A stretch of DNA of 49,152 nt. Origin: Pseudomonas sp. C2B4 (lineage in GTDB: Bacteria > Pseudomonadota > Gammaproteobacteria > Pseudomonadales > Pseudomonadaceae). A program made the position numbers and the translations under genes. The stretch lies in assembly GCF_013359695.1 (NCBI RefSeq), contig NZ_JABFMU010000050.1, positions 1-49,152 on the forward strand, in the 5' to 3' direction. Below the pieces are notes generated by a model, which saw only the letters and a program-made list of their open reading frames with translations, did no database searches and was not told where the DNA came from. Numbering within the stretch: the first letter of the stretch is position 1; every line of letters begins with the position of its first letter. Shown one piece after another: positions 1 to 7,141 of the stretch.

Positions 1-1
1 T

Positions 2-391
2 GGTGGTGGTGGTGGTGGCCACGGCGGTGGCAATGGCGGTGGTCACGGTGGCGGAAATGGAGGCGGCAATGGTGGCGGCCATGGCGCAGGCGTTGGTGGC
101 GGCCGCAGCGGCTCGGATCACGCCGGCAATTCCACCAGCAATGGCCACGGCAAAGGACTGGCCAGCGACCATGCAGGCAAGGCCACGCGTAACCATGGCA
201 CTAGCGGCAATCACTATGGCAGTGAGCGCAACGATGACAATGGGCATGGCACAACGACTTCCGGCATCGCCCACTCCAAAGATACCCGTGGCATCAGCAA
301 AGCCCGGGCCATTTCGGCCACGACGCCGGGTGACCACAACACCAAAGGGTTGAGCAAGACCGGGATGTCGGGTTCAAAGAAAACGCATTGA
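2..391 (+). CDS. Gly/His/Asn-rich protein, C-terminal part (5' truncated by window edge)
   Basis: The reading frame is open from the first bases of the window to a TGA at 389-391, giving at least 129 residues. The first 45 or so are almost only Gly with interspersed His and Asn (GGN and GGH triplets). The rest is rich in Ser, Thr, His, Gly, Asn and Lys, polar and low in hydrophobic residues, so it should be disordered and probably exported or surface-exposed. The frame was chosen because it gives a sensible Gly-rich protein that ends 7 bp before a strong terminator; the overlapping frame starting at base 3 gives an Ala/Val/Met-rich product typical of a shadow. The start and any signal peptide lie outside the window. 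Function not recognised. Confidence 0.6.
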   Translation, partial: GGGGGGHGGGNGGGHGGGNGGGNGGGHGAGVGGGRSGSDHAGNSTSNGHGKGLASDHAGKATRNHGTSGNHYGSERNDDNGHGTTTSGIAHSKDTRGISKARAISATTPGDHNTKGLSKTGMSGSKKTH

Positions 392-398
392 ACACAGG

Positions 399-442
399 CC
401 AGGCAATAAAAAACCGCAGTGATGCGGTTTTTTATTGCCTGG
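399..442 (+). terminator. Perfect 20-bp hairpin, probably a bidirectional rho-independent terminator
   Basis: Bases 399-418 and 423-442 are exact reverse complements around a 4-base loop (GTGA). The stem contains an A6 run on one side and a T6 run on the other, so either strand gives a GC-rich inner stem (CCGCA/TGCGG) followed by a U-rich tract. It lies 7 bp after the stop of the Gly-rich gene and isolates it from the next gene. Confidence 0.9.
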
Positions 443-597
443 CATTCGATCACCGTGCGTGGGCTTTCTCAAACCCTTGCTGCTCAATCACGCTAACCCC
501 ACAAAGAGACCTGTACTAGAGGTTTTGCAGACGCCAATCGAACTGCCTATGGTTGAGGGTACGCATCAAACGCGGCTTCACATCAGGGAGAACCGAC

Positions 598-1017
598 ATG
601 ACTCAAACACTGGAACATGCCATCGCCATCGCTGCCGGCGCCCACGAAGGGCAGGTCGACAAGGGCGGCGCGCCGTACATCCTGCATGCGCTGCGGGTGA
701 TGCTGAAAGTCACCACGCCGGAAGAACGCATCGTTGCGGTGCTGCATGACGTAGTCGAGGACTGTGACATCAGCCTCGATAAGTTGCGGCAGGAAGGCTT
801 CAGCGAAACGGTACTGGCGGCCATCGAATCGCTGACCAAATTGCCCGGCGAATCCTACGAGGATTTCATCGATCGCGTGGCGCAGAACCCGATTGGTCGG
901 GTGGTGAAGCTGGCGGATCTGGAGGAGAACAGCGATCTTTCGCGGATTGCCCAGCCGAGTTGGGACGATCTGGAGCGGGTGGAAAAGTATCGGCGGGCGA
1001 TTGGGGTGTTGCGTTGA
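598..1017 (+). CDS. Small HD-domain phosphohydrolase (SpoT/MESH1-like, hydrolase only)
   Basis: The 139-residue protein has the N-terminal pattern of the SpoT/RelA hydrolase domain: His16 in GAHEGQVDKGG, His30 (ILHALRV), the HD pair His50-Asp51 followed by Glu54-Asp55 (LHDVVED), and the later KLADLEEN segment that supplies a further metal-ligand Asp. There is no synthetase, TGS or ACT domain, and the length is near the hydrolase domain alone. By family it should be a Mn-dependent phosphohydrolase acting on (p)ppGpp or a related nucleotide; the substrate cannot be read from sequence. An upstream in-frame ATG at 553 exists, but the start at 598 has AGGGAG at 585-590 with 7-bp spacing and begins exactly where family similarity begins. 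It stands alone between a terminator and the T6SS leader. Confidence 0.8.
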   Translation: MTQTLEHAIAIAAGAHEGQVDKGGAPYILHALRVMLKVTTPEERIVAVLHDVVEDCDISLDKLRQEGFSETVLAAIESLTKLPGESYEDFIDRVAQNPIGRVVKLADLEENSDLSRIAQPSWDDLERVEKYRRAIGVLR

Positions 1018-1467
1018 GTTTTTTGATTTATTAATAAGAAATGCCGCTAAAGTTGTGCAACTTGTTGCACAGTGCTGCGCAACTTTTTGCGCAGTGATCC
1101 GTGCATCCTGATATATGCCGTGCATAACTTTTATATGGAATTTTCCATAGTTGTGTGTTCGATTTTTTTCCTATGGAAACAGAGTTGTCTGTAGGAATGG
1201 CCTTCGTTTAAAGCACGTAGGAAGGTTCCCACGATAAGTTCGTCCTTTTCCTATATCTAAGGCTAATTGCCATCAGTATAACTACGCCTCGCAGCAGCCT
1301 ACGTTGATCGGGCTTGTTTAAAGCTTGATTAAAGTCGTGCAATTGAAGGGGTGGGTGTGGACTTGTAAGTTTCGATTTCAAATGGATGCGGAGCGTTTAG
1401 GCTCTTCTATATTGATCTGCGTCATTGCGATTTTCCGTATGACGATATTCTGATTCTGAGGTCATGG
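1018..1467 (+). promoter_or_regulatory. AT-rich leader of the T6SS operon
   Basis: This 450-bp stretch holds no convincing gene. It is clearly more A+T rich than the flanking genes and must contain the promoter of the T6SS operon starting at 1468. Visible structure: two tandem palindromes at 1054-1094, a short palindrome TATGGAATTTTCCATA near 1134-1149, and several GGA triplets before tssA. I could not find a credible -24/-12 (GG-N10-GC) sigma-54 promoter here, although the operon encodes a sigma-54 activator. Which strand elements are promoters is not resolved. Confidence 0.5.
1054..1094. repeat. Two tandem palindromes, possible operator pair
   Basis: The first palindrome is TGTGCAAC-TT-GTTGCACA (1054-1071) and the second is CTGCGCAA-CTTT-TTGCGCAG (1075-1094). 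Both have 8-bp arms, share the G(T/C)GCAA-N-TTGC(A/G)C logic and are offset by about two helical turns, which suits cooperative binding of a dimeric regulator. No ORF covers them. Confidence 0.55.
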
Positions 1468-1471
1468 ATGT
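1462..1471 (+). promoter_or_regulatory. Candidate RsmA/RsmE binding site over the tssA start codon
   Basis: TCATGGATGT matches the RsmA/CsrA consensus (A/U)CANGGANG(U/A) at every defined position and covers the tssA ATG at 1468-1470. A protein bound here would block initiation. In P. aeruginosa, T6SS clusters are known to be repressed post-transcriptionally by RsmA through the Gac/Rsm cascade, so this site fits the expected control. Whether the GGA lies in a hairpin loop was not computed. Confidence 0.5.
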
Positions 1472-3024
1472 TCTACTCAAGCAAACTTTCCGCTCATTAT
1501 CTTGATCTCGCAAAACAACCTGTTTCCAAAGAGGGTTTTGCGGGTGAAGACGTTCGTTTTTCGAATGAATATGAAGCCTTGGAGAGCGAGTTGGGCAAGG
1601 CTCAATCCATGCACGAAAGCGGCCAGGTCGACTGGCTGAAAATCCGCGAAAACAGCGAAAGCCTGCTGCGCTGCCAATCCAAGGATTTGCGGGTAGGTGC
1701 CTGGTTGGCCTGGGCTCTGTACCAGCGCGAATCTTTCCAGGGCCTGCTCGCAGGTCTCGGATACCTGCATCATCTGTGCGAAAACCATTGGGCTGAGGTT
1801 TATCCAGGCAAGGCCCGCACTCGTTCCGCCGCCATCGGTTGGTTGGTGCCCCGCCTTGAGCAGGCGCTGAACGAAAACATCGCCATCAAAGAGCAGTTGC
1901 CCCTGTTTCGCCGTATGGCCGAACATCTGGAAGGGTTGGATGCTGCATGCACCGGGCATCTGGGCGATGATGCCCCGCTATTGTTGCCGGTCTCCCGTCG
2001 CCTGAAGACCATGATCCATCGTGCCGCCGATAACCAGCCGGAACCCGGTGTAGTAGGGGCCGCCGTTGCGCAGGTCAAGCAAGCCGCTACTCAGTTGTTC
2101 ACCCCCGGCGTACCCATCGACAACGAAAAGGAAGCCCACAAGGCACTGCGGGCCCAGCAGGATAGCGCCCGACCTTTGTGCGCCTGGTGGCTCAAGCAAA
2201 ATGCGACCGACCTGCGCGCCTTGCGCCTCAATCGTACTCTGCTGTGGCTACCCATCGACGCGGTGCCGGGCCGCAATGCCGAGCACATCACCGCTCTGCG
2301 CGGATTGCCGACGGACAAGCTCAAGTCTTACCGGGATCGTTTCGATCAAGGGGCTTACGCGGATCTGTTGGTGGAGTTGGAAGCGAGCCTGGCAAAGGCG
2401 CCATTCTGGTTCGATGGCCAGAGAATGGTCTGGGAGTGCCTGCAAGGGTTGAACGCCGAGCTGGCCATGCGTGAAGTGGAAATTCACTTCGCATGGTTGA
2501 TCCAGCGCCTGCCCGGCATCATCGAATTGCGCTTCCACGATGGTGTTCCGTTCGCCGATTCCGAGACGCGAGCCTGGATCAGCGCCAGTGTCATGCCGCA
2601 CCTGCAAACCGCCACTGCGCCGCGCAAGGTCGAAGTCGTCGACACCCAGCCAGCCTGGGAACTCGCCCTGGACGAAGTCCTGCCGATCCTGCGCAAGGAC
2701 GGCCTCAAAACTGCCGTACAGGTCCTCAAGCAAGGCATGCAAAACGCCCAGGGCGGGCGTGTTCGATTCTTCTGGCAGTTCTCTCTGGCGCGACTGTGCT
2801 TCATGGCCAAGAAATACGAGCTGGCCAGGACTCAACTCGAAATCCTCGACCAAACATTACAGGACTCAGGTCTGCACGCCTGGGAGCCGGATCTTGTGCT
2901 GGAAGTGCTGCATCTGCTGCATAGCTGTTGCGAGCTATTACCGCAGAACCACGCGGTGCGCGAACGCAAGGAAGAGATTTATCGCAGGCTGTGCCACCTC
3001 GATCTCGAAGTGGTACTCGAATAG
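1468..3024 (+). CDS. tssA: T6SS protein TssA (ImpA N-terminal domain)
   Basis: The 518-residue product has an ImpA-type N-terminal domain over roughly residues 50-130, with the conserved DLRVGAWLAW and LCENHWAEVYP segments, a central helical region, and a C-terminal domain (about 400-518) built of TPR-like helices (QFSLARLCFMAKKYELA). TssA binds the baseplate and primes or caps sheath and tube polymerisation in the cytoplasm. The gene heads the operon, as hsiA2 heads the P. aeruginosa H2 cluster. The ATG at 1468 has TGAGG at 1457-1461 just upstream; another ATG at 1464 is out of frame. It ends 32 bp before tssB. Confidence 0.9.
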   Translation: MFYSSKLSAHYLDLAKQPVSKEGFAGEDVRFSNEYEALESELGKAQSMHESGQVDWLKIRENSESLLRCQSKDLRVGAWLAWALYQRESFQGLLAGLGYLHHLCENHWAEVYPGKARTRSAAIGWLVPRLEQALNENIAIKEQLPLFRRMAEHLEGLDAACTGHLGDDAPLLLPVSRRLKTMIHRAADNQPEPGVVGAAVAQVKQAATQLFTPGVPIDNEKEAHKALRAQQDSARPLCAWWLKQNATDLRALRLNRTLLWLPIDAVPGRNAEHITALRGLPTDKLKSYRDRFDQGAYADLLVELEASLAKAPFWFDGQRMVWECLQGLNAELAMREVEIHFAWLIQRLPGIIELRFHDGVPFADSETRAWISASVMPHLQTATAPRKVEVVDTQPAWELALDEVLPILRKDGLKTAVQVLKQGMQNAQGGRVRFFWQFSLARLCFMAKKYELARTQLEILDQTLQDSGLHAWEPDLVLEVLHLLHSCCELLPQNHAVRERKEEIYRRLCHLDLEVVLE

Positions 3025-3056
3025 GCCCCAGGGCCTCAATCGCAAGGAGAAAAGCT

Positions 3057-3560
3057 ATGGCCAAAGAAGGCTCGGTAGCCCCCAAGGAACGCATCAACGT
3101 CACGTTCAAACCCGCCACCGGCGGTGCTCAGGAAGAGATTGAACTGCCACTGAAGTTGCTCGCAATCGGTGACTACACCCATCGCACGGACGAGCGAAAG
3201 GTCGAGGATCGCAAGCCGATCAGCATCGACAAAATGACGTTCGACGAAGTGCTGGCCAAGCAAGAGCTGCAACTGACATTGAGCGTGCCGAACCGTCTTC
3301 AGGAAGAAAGCGACACGGAAGAGCTGGCGGTGAAACTGCGCGTCAACTCGATGAAAGACTTCAACCCGGCCAGCCTGGTCGAGCAAGTTCCAGAGTTGAA
3401 AAAGCTGATGGAGTTACGCGATGCACTGGTGGCCCTCAAAGGTCCGCTGGGGAATGCGCCTGCATTCCGCAAAGCCATCGAGGGTGTTCTTGCCGACGAC
3501 GAATCCCGCGGTCGCGTACTGGGTGAGCTGGGTTTGAACGCCGCAGCCCACGACGCCTGA
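3057..3560 (+). CDS. tssB: T6SS contractile sheath small subunit TssB (VipA)
   Basis: The 167-residue protein shows the VipA signature: an early RINVTFKP strand, LPLKLLAIGDYT, the RKPISIDK motif, and a C-terminal helix (VPELKKLMELRDALVALKGPL) that contacts TssC. It forms the sheath heterodimer with TssC in the cytoplasm. The ATG at 3057 is preceded by AAGGAGA at 3044-3050 with 6-bp spacing; the longer in-frame extension upstream overlaps tssA and has no similarity. Length and position before tssC match the family. Confidence 0.95.
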   Translation: MAKEGSVAPKERINVTFKPATGGAQEEIELPLKLLAIGDYTHRTDERKVEDRKPISIDKMTFDEVLAKQELQLTLSVPNRLQEESDTEELAVKLRVNSMKDFNPASLVEQVPELKKLMELRDALVALKGPLGNAPAFRKAIEGVLADDESRGRVLGELGLNAAAHDA

Positions 3561-3588
3561 GTCCCTATCAGCCAAGGAAGCCAAAACC

Positions 3589-5064
3589 ATGAGCACGAGT
3601 GCAGCACAGCAAAAGAGCGCCGAGAGCGGCGAGTTCAGTATTCTCGACAGCATCATTGCCGAAACCCGCCTGACGCCGGACGACGAAGCCTACGACATCG
3701 CCAAACGTGGCGTATCGGCCTTCATCGAAGAGCTGCTCAAGCCGCAGAACAATGGTGAGCCGGTCAAGAAAGCGATGGTCGACCGGATGATCGCCGAGAT
3801 CGATGCCAAGCTCAGCCGTCAGATGGACGAAATCCTCCATCACCCGCACTTCCAGTCGTTGGAGTCCTCGTGGCGTGGCCTGCAATTGCTCGTCGACCGC
3901 ACGAACTTCCGCGAAAACATCAAGATCGAAATCCTCAACGTCTCCAAAGAAGACCTGCTGGACGATTTCGAAGACTCACCGGAAGTAATGCAGGCTGGCC
4001 TGTACAAACACATCTACACCGCCGAATACGGCCAGTTCGGTGGCGAGCCAGTGGGCGCGATCATCGCCAACTACTTCATGTCCCCAAGCTCGCCGGACGT
4101 GAAATTGATGCAGTACGTCTCCAGCGTTGCCTGCATGTCCCACGCACCATTCATCGCGGCTGCCGGTCCTAAATTCTTCGGCCTGGAAAGCTTCACCGGC
4201 CTGCCGGATCTCAAGGATCTGAAAGATCACTTCGACGGTCCGCAATTCGCCAAATGGCAGAGTTTCCGCGAGTCGGAAGACGCCCGCTACATTGGCCTGA
4301 CCGTCCCGCGTTTCCTGCTGCGCAATCCGTACGACCCGGAAGAAAACCCGGTGAAGTCCTTCGTGTACAAGGAAACCGTCGCCAACAGCCACGAACACTA
4401 CCTGTGGGGCAATACCGCCTACGCGTTCGGCTCCAGGCTGACTGACAGCTTCGCCAAGTTCCGCTGGTGCCCGAACATCATCGGCCCGCAAAGCGGTGGC
4501 GCGGTAGAAGACCTGCCGTTGCATCACTTCGAAAGCATGGGCGAAATCGAAACCAAGATTCCTACCGAAGTCCTGGTGAGCGACCGTCGTGAATACGAGC
4601 TGGCCGAGGAAGGCTTCATCTCCCTGACCATGCGCAAGGGCAGCGACAACGCGGCGTTCTTCTCCGCCAGTTCGGTGCAGAAGGCGAAGTTCTTCGGCAT
4701 CAGCGCAGAAGGCAAGGCCGCCGAACTGAACTACAAGCTCGGTACCCAACTGCCGTACATGATGATCGTCAACCGCCTGGCTCACTACCTGAAAGTGTTG
4801 CAGCGCGAGCAACTCGGTTCGTGGAAAGAACGTACCGACCTCGAGCTGGAACTGAACAAGTGGATTCGCCAGTACGTTGCCGATCAGGAAAACCCGAGCG
4901 CCGAAGTACGTGGCCGTCGTCCGCTGCGTGCTGCGCAGATCATCGTCAGCGACGTCGAAGGTGAGCCAGGCTGGTATCGCGTCAGCCTGAACGTGCGCCC
5001 GCATTTCAAGTACATGGGGGCCGATTTCACCCTGTCGCTGGTTGGCAAGCTGGACAAGGAGTAA
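3589..5064 (+). CDS. tssC: T6SS contractile sheath large subunit TssC (VipB)
   Basis: The 491-residue product is a full-length sheath protein. Recognisable segments include the SLESSWRGLQLLVDR motif around residue 90, the FGGEPVGAIIANY segment, RNPYDPEENPV, and a C-terminal QYVADQENPS/RPLRAAQIIVSDVEGEPGWY block that corresponds to the exposed C-terminal region recycled by ClpV. With TssB it builds the cytoplasmic sheath. It starts 28 bp after tssB with AAGGAAG upstream and ends 9 bp before tssE. Confidence 0.97.
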   Translation: MSTSAAQQKSAESGEFSILDSIIAETRLTPDDEAYDIAKRGVSAFIEELLKPQNNGEPVKKAMVDRMIAEIDAKLSRQMDEILHHPHFQSLESSWRGLQLLVDRTNFRENIKIEILNVSKEDLLDDFEDSPEVMQAGLYKHIYTAEYGQFGGEPVGAIIANYFMSPSSPDVKLMQYVSSVACMSHAPFIAAAGPKFFGLESFTGLPDLKDLKDHFDGPQFAKWQSFRESEDARYIGLTVPRFLLRNPYDPEENPVKSFVYKETVANSHEHYLWGNTAYAFGSRLTDSFAKFRWCPNIIGPQSGGAVEDLPLHHFESMGEIETKIPTEVLVSDRREYELAEEGFISLTMRKGSDNAAFFSASSVQKAKFFGISAEGKAAELNYKLGTQLPYMMIVNRLAHYLKVLQREQLGSWKERTDLELELNKWIRQYVADQENPSAEVRGRRPLRAAQIIVSDVEGEPGWYRVSLNVRPHFKYMGADFTLSLVGKLDKE

Positions 5065-5073
5065 GAGCGACTC

Positions 5074-5481
5074 ATGGACGGATACGGCAGCCTTTTTGAA
5101 CGCCTGAACGGCGACGCACACAAGCGCGTCGGCTGGAGCCGCGAGGCCTCCGCCATGGCGTCCGTGGCTGCCCATCTGGCCAAGATGCTCAGCACCCGAG
5201 CGGGCAGTGTGCAGACACTGTCCGACTACGGGTTGCCCGATCTCAATGACATGCGCCTGAGTCTGCACGACTCCCTGAGTCAGGCCCGCAAGGCCATCGA
5301 AAGCTTCATCGAAGCCTACGAGCCGCGCCTGAGCAATGTGCGTGTCATTTCCCTGCCGCGTGACAACGATCAGCTTCGCCTGTCCTTCAGCATCGAAGGC
5401 CTGCTGGAAGTGGATGGTTTCAAGCGCCAGGTCAGTTTCGCCGCTCGCCTGGATGGCAGCGGTCAAGTGAAGGTCAATTAA
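5074..5481 (+). CDS. tssE: T6SS baseplate protein TssE (gp25-like)
   Basis: The 135-residue protein is of GPW/gp25 type and standard length. It begins SLFERL, has the SDYGLPDLNDM segment typical of TssE, and ends in beta strands (LRLSFSIEGLLEVDG, VSFAARL). TssE is a wedge component that nucleates the sheath on the baseplate with TssF, TssG and TssK. In the P. aeruginosa H2 cluster the equivalent gene (hsiF2) also follows tssC. Here it is separated from tssF by an inserted PAAR/effector module. Confidence 0.88.
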   Translation: MDGYGSLFERLNGDAHKRVGWSREASAMASVAAHLAKMLSTRAGSVQTLSDYGLPDLNDMRLSLHDSLSQARKAIESFIEAYEPRLSNVRVISLPRDNDQLRLSFSIEGLLEVDGFKRQVSFAARLDGSGQVKVN

Positions 5482-5491
5482 GGAGTTCCCG

Positions 5492-6004
5492 ATGTCCGGC
5501 AAACCCGCAGCACGCGTATCCGACCCCACGGCTTGCCCGCTCCCCGGTCACGGCCTCAACCCGATCGCCGTGGGTTCCGGCGACGTATTTTTCGACGGCC
5601 TCGCGGCCGCCCGCCAGGGCGATGTTTCGGCGTGTGGTGGTGCACTGGTGGGTGAACTGGCCAGCACGGTTTTGATCAATGGCCGACCGGCTGCCACCGT
5701 GGGGTCGGTGGGGGCGCATGGCAATGTAGTCATTGCTGGATCCGGGACGGTGATTATCGGGAATTCGCATACGCCTGTGCCGTTTATTCCTCCAGCGCCA
5801 CTGATGTTGTTCTCCCATTCCCAGCATGTGTTGATGGTAGATCAGGATGGCAATCCTCTTCAGGACATTCCCTATCGGATCACGACTGCCAACGGCGAAG
5901 TGATCTTTGGAAAAAGTGATGCAAGAGGGCTGACTCAATCAGTAGAGGGGCAGGAAGGTGAAACTTTTGATATCCACGTTGCCATTGATGGGGCTTCGAT
6001 ATGA
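5492..6004 (+). CDS. PAAR-domain spike-tip protein with C-terminal beta extension
   Basis: Residues 1 to about 90 form a PAAR domain: AARVSDPTACPLPGHGLNPI, the GSGDVFFDGLAAARQGD repeat, ACGG and the closing GSGTVIIGNS. PAAR proteins cap the VgrG spike and can carry effectors. Residues about 105-170 (VLMVDQDGNPLQDIPYRIT, then ANGEVIFGKSDARGLTQ) look like the transthyretin-like beta module often fused to T6SS tip proteins, probably a docking surface. The stop TGA overlaps the ATG of the next gene (ATGA, 6001-6004), so PAAR and the putative effector should be translated together. There is no such gene at this place in the P. aeruginosa H2 locus, so it is an insertion. Confidence 0.88.
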   Translation: MSGKPAARVSDPTACPLPGHGLNPIAVGSGDVFFDGLAAARQGDVSACGGALVGELASTVLINGRPAATVGSVGAHGNVVIAGSGTVIIGNSHTPVPFIPPAPLMLFSHSQHVLMVDQDGNPLQDIPYRITTANGEVIFGKSDARGLTQSVEGQEGETFDIHVAIDGASI

Positions 6005-6804
6005 GCGCTGCAGTTCTTTCGAGCTTGATGGCGGGCGCCGTTGCGCTGACACCAAAAGCGGATCAAACACCCAAAAAAATCACCTATAAAGTGTTCTGGA
6101 AAACGACAGCATTTTGGACTGAGTCGGATGTTTTGGATTATCACAGGGAGGCTCCTGAGATAGCTGAACGGCTTGTTGTTGAAGAATATTGGACTGAAAC
6201 AGGTGCTGTAAGCGGGAATAAGTTCACGTGTGAAGACTTTGCACTCAGATTGCTTTGTGAGTTTGCATCCAGGCGTGGATTGCCGGTCAAGCTTAAAACC
6301 GGTGTAAGGACTTACCGGAATATGGAGAACTACTCAGCCGTTGAGCATGATCGTTATCTATCGCATATGTATGGTTTCTGCGAAATGGTCATGCTGACTT
6401 ACGGCGCTCCAGATATGCAGCGTATTGGCGAAAATACATTGTCGGTCGAGGCAGCTGAAGCGTTGTTGCCGGGAGATATCCTTGCTCTAGCGTTAGATCG
6501 TTCAAATGACGTTGCGCATCACGTTCAGATTGCCGTGAGTGTAAACGAGTCAAGCATCGAAATAAGGCAGGGCAATACAAAGGGAATAAGCGTCCGTCCC
6601 TTCACCACGGTTCAAAAATGGCTGGGGTCCAATATGGCCGATCCGCAAAATCCCGGATATGCGGGGATGCCTATTGAGAAAGGTATCTACAAAAAAGCCG
6701 CAGCGGGCTGGGATTATCGAAATGAATGCACAGGGTCAGCAGTCGAGGACTTCCTGAAGCAATTTCTGCTCTATCGTTGGAATTTTATGGAATTTAATAA
6801 ATGA
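6001..6804 (+). CDS. Putative T6SS effector, cysteine-hydrolase-like
   Basis: This 267-residue protein is not one I can place in a named family. It has a conserved-looking Cys77 in the helix-start context KFTCEDFALRLLCEFA and a later PGDILALALDR...AHHVQIAV segment with His173/His174. That order (Cys at a helix N-terminus, then PGD, then His in a beta strand) is the layout of NlpC/P60, CHAP and related papain-like amidases or proteases. I infer a Cys-His hydrolase delivered on the PAAR protein, possibly against peptidoglycan. Supporting context: 4-bp overlap with the PAAR gene upstream and 4-bp overlap with a two-TM protein downstream, plus base composition more A+T rich than the T6SS core genes. 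There is a hydrophobic N-terminus (residues 3-16) but no clear signal peptide. It could instead be a lipase or a non-enzymatic toxin. Confidence 0.6.
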   Translation: MSAAVLSSLMAGAVALTPKADQTPKKITYKVFWKTTAFWTESDVLDYHREAPEIAERLVVEEYWTETGAVSGNKFTCEDFALRLLCEFASRRGLPVKLKTGVRTYRNMENYSAVEHDRYLSHMYGFCEMVMLTYGAPDMQRIGENTLSVEAAEALLPGDILALALDRSNDVAHHVQIAVSVNESSIEIRQGNTKGISVRPFTTVQKWLGSNMADPQNPGYAGMPIEKGIYKKAAAGWDYRNECTGSAVEDFLKQFLLYRWNFMEFNK

Positions 6805-7007
6805 CAGTTCGAGGCTACTTGGCAAGTGTCGCTGATAGCGATCTTTTTGGTTTGCTGGCAATTATGTGTTTATTGGTGGCCTTGCTTGGGTTGTTTCGAA
6901 AGGTCAGGCAAATGCGAACTCATAAGCTGATGATGTATGTATGTGTGCTGCTGGTGCCCGTAATTCATGCTGTTGGTACGTATTACTTGAGTCAGCCTCC
7001 AGCTTGA
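6801..7007 (+). CDS. Small two-TM membrane protein, putative immunity protein
   Basis: The 68-residue product has two hydrophobic segments, about residues 15-32 (LFGLLAIMCLLVALLGLF) and 44-64 (MMYVCVLLVPVIHAVGTYYL), joined by a short basic loop (RKVRQMRTHK) that should be cytoplasmic, with both ends in the periplasm. The ATG overlaps the effector stop (ATGA, 6801-6804), the usual arrangement of T6SS effector-immunity pairs. Function is inferred from position only. A gap of 134 bp with low G+C follows before tssF. Confidence 0.55.
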   Translation: MTVRGYLASVADSDLFGLLAIMCLLVALLGLFRKVRQMRTHKLMMYVCVLLVPVIHAVGTYYLSQPPA

Positions 7008-7141
7008 ATCAAACGAAAAGTTGGTTGTTCGCGAGGGTACTTGCGTGATGAGTTTAATTAGAAGTATCGGCAACTAAAAAGCAGCAGTTTGAAAATCCAG
7101 CGACTCACAAATATTGCAATCCGACAAACAGGTAACCCCTC

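Noticed and set aside
3..353. 116-residue Ala/Met/Val-rich ORF
   Set aside because: It is a shifted frame of the Gly/His/Asn-rich coding sequence, which runs to 391 and is followed by a terminator.
1018..1467. Sigma-54 promoter before tssA
   Set aside because: I searched for a GG-N10-GC arrangement with TGGC/TTGC context and found none convincing, despite the activator gene in the operon.
3976..5529. 517-residue ORF on the - strand
   Set aside because: Antisense shadow of tssC and tssE; high-GC third positions open long antisense frames. It has no recognisable motif.
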